A DNA stretch of 64,000 bases from contig JAJEKV010000005.1 of the NCBI GenBank assembly GCA_021234155.1, forward strand, positions 17,774,089 through 17,838,088, given 5' to 3'. The first letter of the stretch is position 1, and each line of letters opens with the position of its first letter. The notes below the pieces were generated by a model. It did no database searches, was not told where the DNA came from, and saw only the letters and a list, made by a program, of their open reading frames with translations. Shown here in pieces: positions 55,781 through 64,000 of the stretch. The translations under genes were made by a program, and so were the position numbers. The DNA comes from Isoetes taiwanensis. Taxonomy: Eukaryota > Streptophyta > Lycopodiopsida > Isoetales > Isoetaceae.

Positions 55781-57149
55781 GTAGAAAAGAAAATAATTAT
55801 CAAGGCGATTTCCAGCCACCACCTGACACACAGGAACACAATCAAGATCTGAAATCTTCTAAAGCGCTCAAAGGAGCACAAATGATCAAATTTCTTGATC
55901 ACTGCAAGAAGGTAGGCATGTTCTAAGCAAAATAATGCCCAGTATCTTCTCCATGTCTCTTCATCCTATTGTTTCCAAACCTTTGGACTTTTCATACTAT
56001 ATTGTTTTACAAGCGTTTTTCTTCTTTATTGCTTTTCTAGAAACAACAAACTATTACCATCAGTTCTCCATTGATGGAAGAAAATGGCACAAATAAGATA
56101 TTAACTTTTGTCTTGAACAAATGCCAATTTGCAAGATAGTGTCAAATGGTCGCTTCCCTATTTCTGCCATTTACAAATTAGAAGTGAATGTATCTCAAGA
56201 TTCTCCAAACAGTGCCATCATATACAACTATCTTACAAATGCACCTCAAGGGAGATGAACCAAGCATTTTAAATGGCACAAAGTATAGATCTAAAAGGAA
56301 AACTACAGAGACGTAGCATATATAAACATACTGCTAAATTAGACTAAAAAAAGTGATGATCATTCACCTCTATAAAGTTACACTACTGACCCTCTTTAAT
56401 TGCATGTTCACAAGTTTAGCACAACAGAACCACCACAAGGTCAAAAATCCACTTTATACACAACAAATATAGTCTTACATGCGAAGGGAGACCACCAGTT
56501 CTTTTTAAGACCTCAATGGGTAATGTATCTAAGACTTTAACATGACGAAGTCCTTCCATGTGCCTGCAAGTAGAAACTCCACAGTTGCGTATGAAAGGAG
56601 AAACAACACCAATTAAAGCATGCACAAGGAGGAAAATTTACAACAAATAATCAAGAGTCCCCATAAACTTGCAATGATATGTTGTGATTGATGGCTCTCC
56701 TACTGAATCTCTGCTATCTGATTGGTCATGGAATCATAAAGCAACGTTAACATTCAATTCCATCAGAAAAAACCATAGACAATTATGCGCAAGAGATACC
56801 TTTAACTTCATATGTGGCCGACGGTTTCAACTTGTGATATGCAAATGAAGAGAATGCAAAACCCGCTTGTTGCAAAGCAACTCTTTTGATGTCCATCATA
56901 TGTTTTTACGCTTAATGGTCCTATTTCTATATTGTGTTCTCGGATTCAGATATCTCCATTATTGCTTTGCCAAGGCCCTCGAATTTTCTCCTGTTTCACT
57001 ATTTGTGAATCCTCGCTGACAGCACGGGATTGTTCAATAATGCCATCTATGTTAGTTGATTCATATTTCAGCGGTGAGTAAATACACCTTTGCTTCTCAA
57101 TAACATTAAAGAGTTTAGATTGATTGATTGGACTTTATCTCAGAAGACA
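55781..57149. other. Intergenic DNA, nothing recognised
   Basis: No coding region or repeat was identified. Confidence 0.35.
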
Positions 57150-57165
57150 CGAAGCTCAATATTCG

Positions 57166-57245
57166 TGCCCATTAGCTCCGGGCTTGGTTAGAGTTGCCAA
57201 AGCACAATAACGGCTAATGCAAAGTTCACAATCGTAGATAGGCCA
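57166..57245 (+). pseudogene. tRNA-Ile(AAU)-like pseudogene, copy 1
   Basis: GCCCATTAGCTCC, TTGGTTAGAG (A box region), CACAATAACG (anticodon-loop region), AAAGTTCACAATC (weak B box) and a GATAGGCCA end. The spacing is disturbed by insertions. Confidence 0.5.
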
Positions 57246-57658
57246 AGAGGATTTTAAATTCCAGTGGGGCTTCCTTCCATTAAATCTCTTTGGTCGCAAG
57301 TCTCTTGTTCTTTTAAGAGTTAGGACTTGCAATGCTTCAGCCAATAAAAAATAGGTACACTTCACAAAAAGAATATTCGCTGTGTTATATATGATTCGTG
57401 GTTTCAATCTTTATCTAAGTTTCTTTCCTTCTCAAGATCTTAGTTGTTTGATCTAAGAGGCCACTTTAGTGTTTTTAAAACTAGGTGGTAAATTCTAGGA
57501 CTTGCACATACTCACCGGCTTTGAATCCTCGTGAGTAAATGTATTTCCATGTTGTCGATCAGCTTATTTCGTGGTTCTTCATGAGATGTCAAAAAGTGAC
57601 AAACTCAAAGATAAATTTTATAAAATGCTTGAGCAGGGAAATGCCTTCTAGTTTTCGT

Positions 57659-57730
57659 GACCTATTAGCCCAATTATTAGAGCCGCTAATAACACTAAGG
57701 TTTGCAAAAAGGTCTCGACCGCATAGGCCA
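57659..57730 (+). pseudogene. tRNA-Ile(AAU)-like pseudogene, copy 2
   Basis: GACCTATTAGCCCAATTATT, GAGCCGCTAATAACAC (anticodon loop CTAATAA, anticodon AAT), AAGGTTTGC and GCATAGGCCA. Plant tRNA-Ile(AAU) begins GGCC-ATTAGCTCA and ends with a GGCCA-type stem, so position and order agree. The D arm is shortened and the T arm has an insertion. Confidence 0.6.
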
Positions 57731-58131
57731 TTATATTTTAACGAGTAAGCCCATTGGAATTCTTTGTCGCAGTTTCTAATTTTCTTTTATTAGGACTTGG
57801 CAATGCTTCACCAATAAAAGAAGTATGCTAATTTCACAAAAAGGAGATTCGCTTGTAAGCGCCAGATGTAAGGATTTGTGGTTTCCAATCTCATCTTATC
57901 TGGAAGTTTTTCTTCAACATCTTAGTTGTTTGACCAGAGCTGCCTCTGTGAAGGTTTTAAAAAGTAGTGGTAATCTAGGACTTGTTACTCAATCGTGGCT
58001 TGTAACTCAGGGAGTAAATGCATTTCATGTTGCTGATTCATTATTTCGTTGTTCTTCAAGTGAGATGTCAAAAAGTGACAAACCCATAATTCTATAAAAT
58101 GTTTTGAGAGGTTAGGAAAAATGTAGCTCTG

Positions 58132-58220
58132 TGCCTCTAACACTCCATAGCTCAGCTGGAGCAGGAGGTCGGGCTATTTAACATCAGCGGCTCCAGGTTC
58201 CGGAGCTAACTGGGAGGCCA
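58132..58220 (+). pseudogene. tRNA-like pseudogene, copy 3
   Basis: CCATAGCTCAGCTGG is a perfect A-box-type word (TAGCTCAGCTGG). CAGGTTCCGGAGC resembles a B box, and the block ends GGGAGGCCA at the same place as the other copies. The middle reads GGCTATTTAACATC, so the Ile anticodon is not preserved. Confidence 0.5.
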
Positions 58221-58621
58221 TTAGATTTGGCGGGCTAGTTGATTTGAAATCGAGGTCATTGATTTTAGTTCCAGTTTTACTTTTTTCTTTGAGTTAGAAC
58301 CTCTAAGTAAATAGGTATGGTTTCACAAAAAAGAAGATTCAAGGTGCTAGATAAGGATTTGTGGTTTCAATACAATCTCCCTTTGTCTCAAGTTTTTTCT
58401 TCAACATCTCAGAAGTTGTTTGATCTAAGAGGCCACTTTAGTGTTTTTAAAACTAGTGGTAATCTAGACTCTGCACATACCGCACCGGCTTTGCAACTGA
58501 GGTAATTTAGCTTCATAATGTCGCGACTTCATTACTCGTTCTAGGATGTCAAAAAGCGACAAACCGAAATACCTGGCAAAACCTTTGGAGGTTAGCAAAA
58601 TATGGCTTTCTAGTTTTCTCG

Positions 58622-58694
58622 TGCCTATTAGCCTAATTGGTTATTAGAGGTCGCATAATAACGCAGGTTGCAGTTCGGATAATCGTGATAGGCC
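58622..58694 (+). pseudogene. tRNA-Ile(AAU)-like pseudogene, copy 4
   Basis: GCCTATTAGCCTAATTGGTT, AGAGGTCGCATAATAACGC, AGGTTGCAGTTCGGATAATC and GTGATAGGCCA. This is the best-preserved copy. The 5' GCCTAT pairs with the 3' ATAGGC, the loop holds AAT, and the B box GGTTGCAGTTCGGAT is recognisable. Small indels make folding imperfect, so function is unlikely. Confidence 0.65.
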
Positions 58695-59090
58695 ATTAGA
58701 TTTTAAAACGAGTAAGCTCCATTGGAACTCTTTGCTGTAAAGCTTTATTCTTTTAAGAGTTAGAACTTGGGTAATCGCCTTCACGCACAATAAAATAGGT
58801 ATGGCTCTTTCACAAAAAGAAAGATTCAAGAAGGATAAGGGGATTTTAGGGTTTCAATATTAATCTTGTTCCAGGTTTTTCTTCTCAACATCTTAGTTGT
58901 TTGAATCTAATAGGCCACTTTAGTGGTGTTTTAAACTAGTGGTAATCTAGGACTTTGCACATACTCACCGGCTTTGTAACCCGTATTAATGCATTTCATG
59001 TTGTTTTACTGCTTTCATGTTCTTCACGATGTCAAAAAAAGTGACAAAACCGCATACCTTATAAAATGTTTGAGAGGTTTGACACTTGAA

Positions 59091-60337
59091 GAATTCAAGA
59101 TGAAGCATTCATGAAAGATCACAAGTATGCTAGGAAACGCGTGATTCAAGCAAAGCAAATTTTGAAGTTTGGTATGTATTTCTAGCTGAGTTCTTGGTAC
59201 GACTATTTCCATATGATCCATATCTTAAGCCTTTCATCTCTTTCCATGCAAAAGATCCCATATGACTTCAAATCCCTTGCCTAGCCTTCTCTTTCAAGCA
59301 TCCTCTAGCTAAAATTGTTTAGGAACTTTTTCTAGTTAAAACATGTCTTTCATATTTGCATTCAATAATCTCTCACACATCCACCATACCACCATCATCT
59401 TGTAAAAGTGGAAAATTCCACTTAATCTGACCATCTCCATGGTCTAGGGTCAAAATTCTCTGTAGGTCAAATGAGAGAGAAAGTGCAAAACCATATAAGA
59501 AGCAACAAAAGCCAAAGGATCAAATCTTTATTGCCTAAAGGTTGCAAATTTTATGGCCTTAGTATCAAATTGACCTGCCGTCACAACTCAAAAGTTGCCA
59601 AGCTCATCATACATCATCACATTAAGCATAAGGCCATACCGCATACATGTCAAATTCCTCATTAAAATTCCATTTTGCGGAGAGACTCGGCCCGAGGGGA
59701 AACCGCCGAATAGATAGGCATATTTATCAGCGTAGCAGTGTGGCGAAACATTTTGAAAATATCTAGCGGGCTAGTCGACTTGGCTACTCAATTTTAACTG
59801 ACTACCCAATTAATAATAATAAATAAAGGGACCGCGCCTATAGGAACAACCTAAGCCCCTTCAAGATGGCGTGAAAGAAAGGCAAGGCAGCAAAATAGGG
59901 TATGCGGCGAAAAGTTTATCAACGGATGAGCTCACTTCTTCGGTTTCTGTGAAAACCCTAATGCGATAAACCTTCACCGATGGCTCCAAAGCGGGAAAAG
60001 TCCGCCATCAAAGTGGATATATCATTGATGAAAAAGTCGTGAATCACAAGATGGAGGTCGCAATAAGAGATCTATCTTCCTAACCCAAACACGAGCCAGC
60101 GCAAAGAAAGGGCTATGACCAAAAACTTAAAGAAAATGAACAAAATGCATTAGACATTAGAATAGAAGGCCAAGAGGGAAGTAATCAAAAGTTCGAGTTC
60201 CCTATATAGTTGGATGAGATGGCACAAAAAGAAACAAATATAAAAAAGAAGCATCGAACTCGTAATAGAACATCAATACTGCTTGGCGAAACCCCATCGG
60301 TTGTCGTCCATAAACAAATCACAATCCTTCACACACA
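59091..60337. other. Intergenic DNA, nothing recognised
   Basis: No gene was recognised. GAGACTCGGCCCGAGGGGAA (59685) resembles GAGAATCGCCCGAGGGGGAA (60730), suggesting a diverged repeat at about 1 kb spacing. Confidence 0.3.
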
Positions 60338-60555
60338 GAAGGTCGGGTCACGCCGAAACAATGCCATATAACATCATATATAGCAAACCACATAACCTTC
60401 GCATTTAGGCTATGCCATCGCAGCTACACGAAAAGACAAATACTTCAAGAATAACAAAAGGTCGTGGGTCACGCTGAAATACCGACATAACATCATAAAA
60501 CAACATAAACTCCTCAAATACAGATATCGGGTCACTGAAAGCCAATGCCGGGAGC
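60338..60555 (+). repeat. Diverged short tandem repeat around GGTCGGGTCACG
   Basis: AAGGTCGGGTCACGCCGAAA (60339), AAGGTCGTGGGTCACGCTGA (60458) and ATATCGGGTCACTGAAAGCC (60525), the first two followed by a similar ATAACATCAT segment. Confidence 0.45.
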
Positions 60556-60633
60556 ATAGAATAAAAAAATGAAAAACATGAATGTAAACAAACTTAGGGT
60601 ATGTGAGGAACTCATAATTCAAAACTCATTGTG

Positions 60634-60716
60634 GAGAAGACGCCGATAATGGAGAAAGAGCCCAATAACGAGAGAATTTCACATCCCCAAAATGTATCCA
60701 ATGGTGTCAAATCGCG
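60634..60716 (+). repeat. Diverged direct repeat, copy 1
   Basis: GAGAAGACGCCGATAATGGA, GAAAGAGCCCAATA, TCCCCAAAATG and CAAATCGC occur here and, with changes, in the same order at 62267-62347. Confidence 0.5.
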
Positions 60717-61386
60717 ATGCATTTGGTGAGAGAATCGCCCGAGGGGGAAACGCCGATCAAAAGAGAACTTTCATTTCAAAGCCTAGTGATGAGACAGATA
60801 TCAAGCCGGGATAGCACAAAAGGAAGATGGTGTAGAACAATAGGTAAGTGGATTTTAAAAGGAAGTAAAGTACAGGGCTATTAAATACATTAAGGAAAAG
60901 GTGGAATAAAACAACACCATCAAGATTAAAATGCTAAAAAGTCAACACTAGGCTTAGGTGCTACCTGGTAAGTTCCGAAAGCAAAACTTAAGTTTGGTGT
61001 TTTCATAAAACATAATAGACTATAACAATCTAAGGAGATCGTTCATTTTAAGGCTGCTTCGATAGTAAAACCAACTAGTATCAACTAGTATAAACCAATA
61101 ACAATAGTGTAAGAAACAATATCTAAATGTGATGGTATCGCTATATGGGTGAAAAATATCACGCTACTATATAGAAAAACGATAAACCAATAAAACACAA
61201 TATCCTGTGGTTGGTAAAATAAAATTCATGGCTAAAAAAAGACAAGTTACATTAGAAAATATATTCAAAAGAATAGAAACAAATGTATTCAAAGAAAAGG
61301 AAAAATAGAAAACAAATATACTCCTCAAAAGAAAACATATTCGAAAAGGAAATAGAAACGAATGTACCTAAAAGAAAATAAACTAT
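60717..61386. other. A-rich intergenic DNA
   Basis: The A-rich repeat words ATAGAAAC-AATGTA and AAAAGAAAA recur around 61250-61380. No gene was recognised. Confidence 0.3.
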
Positions 61387-61460
61387 GTCAACACATGAAT
61401 TTGAACCCGGCCACAACAAGTTAAAGAGCATTGCATGCTAACCATTATTACCCGTAGTTA
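61387..61460 (-). pseudogene. tRNA-Lys(CUU)-like pseudogene, minus strand
   Basis: On the minus strand: GTTAAC ... ATGGTTAGCATGCAATG, CTCTTTAAC (CTT in the anticodon position), TTGTGGCCGGGTTCAAATTC (B box GGGTTCAAATTC) and GTTGAC. GTTAAC can pair with GTTGAC as an acceptor stem. The D arm is degenerate and the T stem poorly paired, so it is a pseudogene or the head of a SINE. Confidence 0.4.
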
Positions 61461-62266
61461 ATAATAATAAAGTCATTTACGCTCTATATATGTTATTCAG
61501 GAGAGGATGCAAAAGAAGCATGCAATGTGGCCCATTAAAGAAGGGAGCATGCAAAGAGTTTGTTACGCAAAAGAAGCATAAAGGAAAAGTATCGGTGGAA
61601 AGACTAATCTCGAGAAAAACATAATCTGGTAATGCCGATTGACGATAACCCGGATAAAGTTTAAGAGGAAGAAGTTTGATGCCGCAAAGAAGCACTGACC
61701 AGCATTTCAAATCCGGATAACAACGGAAAAACATGAAAAAGCATGAAAAACAGGCCTGGTAAGCAAATGCGGACATAGCTATATTACAATTACGTAAAAA
61801 GAAGGATATTGATCTGACTCAAAAGCATATGAGAAAACGAAATTTTGATTTGGGTTTAGATTCACAAAGATAAAATCCCGGGTGTCAAATCCGCAGAATG
61901 AAAAGCCCTACTAAATAATAAATATGAAGATGCTACGCGGATGCATCAAAAAATAGCTATAGAACAAGTGAAGCAACAAACGATGCTTCGGACACAACCG
62001 AATTAAGCAAGCACTACAATTGCTAAATCAGTGATTTTCCTTCAGCGCGTATAGATAAAAAACATGGTAGATAGGAAAAATGAAGCAAAGATTGATGAAC
62101 AATCGTGAAAGAACCTGGTGAGATTAGGGTGCCACCACCATACCTAAGAGAAGCATCGAAATTTTGCATAACGGTGAAAAAGTATTACAAGGTAATCCAA
62201 TATTGCAATCTCCAAATCCAACAAGAGGAAATAAAAATGAAAGTGGAACCGAGACAAAAACCGCCT
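61461..62266. other. Intergenic DNA, nothing recognised
   Basis: No gene was recognised. Confidence 0.3.
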
Positions 62267-62347
62267 GAGAAGACGCTCATAATGGAGAAAGAGCCCAAAT
62301 CGATATATAGCCTGTCTCTCCCCAAATGATGACCAACTGTCGAATCG
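62267..62347 (+). repeat. Diverged direct repeat, copy 2
   Basis: GAGAAGACGCTCATAATGGA, GAAAGAGCCCAAAT, TCCCCAAATG and CGAATCGC; see 60634-60716. Confidence 0.5.
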
Positions 62348-64000
62348 CATTTTACTCTTCTCGCAGAAACTTCAAAACAAGTTGTTGACCATTAAGGGGA
62401 CATGCTGTCGCCACATCATCACCAACATCTTCCACATCACCACACGTATCACACTCATATCACTTCCACCTCATCAAAGTTTCGACTGAAAAGATATCTT
62501 ACAACTTGTTTGATTAATCTCACCATCTCTCACACATTGCCATGCCCATCTTCATCTTGCCAACTCACTTTCCTACACCTCACCATGTTATCATCCCATA
62601 TTGAGCTCCAAAGCCTGTTAAGAGTTTATTTTGCAAAAGATCTTCTACTGCATAAAGCATCTAAAAGATTTTGTTTCGGTAAAAAAAGAATTTCCTTTCA
62701 AAGCTTCCATTTAGACCTAAGTATTTTTGGTTTCTTTGCGCCGACTCTTTGAACTAGAAATGTTTTTCCCATTCACCTTTACTCATAGATTATCCCCGCC
62801 TTCCAATCACCACGCAGGGCCACACCCGAAGGCAGGGCTGTGAACGGACTGAATCCTCATCGCGGGTTATTACATCGCCTTTATCACATCAATCGTATAA
62901 CTTTATATACCCGACCAGCTTCTTTCCAAAACGCTCTATGGATATACCGAGTAGATTTTGCCAAGTGAACCCTAAAAGCTCACATTATGCCAAGATCCCA
63001 AGTAGCTTAACCCGAATAATTAATCACACAATCATGATGAAACGCCTCTTGATCCATTTCACATTTGGCAATTCAAGAACTCAACAATCAAAACAAAATC
63101 TTTGAAGAAAGACCAATTTGAAGATTTGAGCTGAATTTGCCTTCCAAACACTTATCCATGATTTCGTATATTTTACTTGATTACCCGATTTGAAATTTGA
63201 CTTGAGCCCTGCACTCCAAAGCACACCTGAGTTTGGGATTCCCCAGTTCGGGAATTCCCATCGTGGGTGATTCTTTTGAAACGAAATTAAAAATATGGCC
63301 CCTTGGAGATATAATCACCTAAGAATAATTTTCGCATTCCTCAAAAACATATAACAGTAAGTTTTAAAATACAAATTGGTGATAGTTGCGCTAAAGCTGT
63401 ACACATAAAGTGCTAATAGGTAGTAGCGCATGTACTAAGATGCGCTACACACCCCAATCGGTGAGAAGAGACTCCTCGCTGCGTATTAGCTACCTCAGCC
63501 AGCGAATCTGCATATTTTAGCTTTGATTTATCTTTAATTTGTTAAGTTGCATCCCCCTCACTTGGTGTTACAAAATAGCTTCCTGTGGATTCATTCCAAA
63601 AAATAAAGAAGCTTCCACAAAAGATCGATGACAAAGCTTAGCTTGTCAGTTTACCTGCGGATAATCATAGATCTAAACCCAAAATTTCTATATTTTGTAT
63701 CTATTTATAAAAAAGGGTTGATGTAATTCTGCGTATATTGAGAAGCAGGATCCAAGCATCAAAACATAAAGGATCCGGACTTCTTTGGATTTACAAAAAT
63801 CACCGCTGTGGATATTGACCAATCCCTTTGATTACGCTTAGAGATGCTTTAGCCTGAAATGATTTGTGAATTGAACATAGCATATACCTTGACTTTTGGC
63901 CCAGTATCCCTCAAGATCTTGAGCCTTAGGTATTAGAAACAAGTAAGCAAATCCCCTTGTTTGTTTGCATATGGTAATCATCTTTGTAAGGCACTCTTTC
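62348..64000. other. Intergenic DNA, nothing recognised
   Basis: A CA/CT-rich patch at about 62405-62600 gives a long but low-complexity frame (His/Thr/Ser-rich). No gene, RNA or mobile element was identified to the end of the window. Confidence 0.3.

Larger units (their letters stand above)
57150..59090 (+). repeat. Four ~480-bp tandem repeats, each with a tRNA-Ile-like sequence
   Basis: TTCACAAAAA marks units at about 57360, 57834, 58322 and 58810 (spacing 474-488). Each unit also has CATCTTAGTTGTTTGA, AGTGGTAATCTAGGAC and GATGTCAAAAAGTGACAAA in the same order, plus a tRNA-like block. The copies differ mainly by small insertions and deletions. The open frames at 57825-58097 and 58317-58505 are the same reading of two units (SQK..., LWF..., SGNL...), but the other two units are closed, so I do not call a gene. 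Confidence 0.85.

Noticed and set aside
62402-62752. 116-codon His/Thr/Ser-rich frame
   Set aside because: It is driven by a CA/CT-rich low-complexity tract and has no domain.
1-64000. Bacterial operon, phage or CRISPR content
   Set aside because: No prokaryotic gene organisation; the mobile elements, splice signals and PPR/F-box families are those of a plant nucleus.

Overview
This is nuclear DNA of a land plant. The evidence is a Ty3/gypsy element and several Ty1/copia relics with plant-type primer-binding sites, plant-type LINEs, pieces of an organelle-type PPR gene, F-box genes, and introns with plant splice consensus. PPR wording such as VVGAYAQKGYSMEAF and the mix of repeats recall ferns or other seed-free plants, but nothing here fixes the species. 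I see no intact, confidently functional protein-coding gene. The window is gene-poor, repeat-rich chromatin, and every recognisable coding sequence is broken or partial.

Layout. 1-2045: 3' end of a gypsy retrotransposon with a complete 1.59 kb LTR. 2046-9.6 kb: mostly anonymous DNA, with a truncated LINE 3' end (7388-7767) and a near-perfect stem-loop (8986-9038). 9.7-14.9 kb: a nearly full-length, heavily mutated LINE with three 107-bp monomers in its 5' region and a (CCTT)n tail, apparently inside a long, diverged target duplication. 15-20 kb: LINE 3'-tail fragments with CTATT tails, and a gypsy-type LTR fragment. 20.2-32.5 kb: a large inverted duplication with arms of about 2.7 kb, each holding an F-box pseudogene broken in a different place. 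Its 6.9 kb spacer holds PPR fragments, a Tourist-like MITE and a miniature LTR retrotransposon. A Helitron-like 3' terminus abuts the right arm. 32.8-35.1 kb: LINE and copia fragments and a membrane-protein-like ORF.

35.7-43.6 kb: a tandem array of about 1,108-bp AT-rich units, split by a 3.6 kb foldback/Mutator-like transposon with a 9-bp target duplication. Each array unit keeps small, phase-compatible exon-like segments of a coiled-coil protein on the minus strand. 44.6-47.4 kb: a truncated copia element fused to a gypsy integrase fragment in the opposite orientation. 51.1-52.5 kb: a strong GC-rich hairpin, a TATA box and coding-like ORFs of unknown identity. 52.9-55.7 kb: a minus-strand L1-type LINE flanked by roughly 100-bp direct repeats. 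57.1-59.1 kb: four tandem units of about 480 bp, each with a decayed tRNA-Ile(AAU)-like sequence. 59-64 kb: anonymous DNA with diverged repeats and a tRNA-Lys-like relic.

Most of the window is explained by successive insertions, truncations and local duplications. The least ordinary structures are the exon-bearing tandem array with its transposon insertion, the F-box inverted duplication with a Helitron end at its border, the tRNA-Ile tandem repeats, and the two LINEs bounded by unusually long direct repeats.
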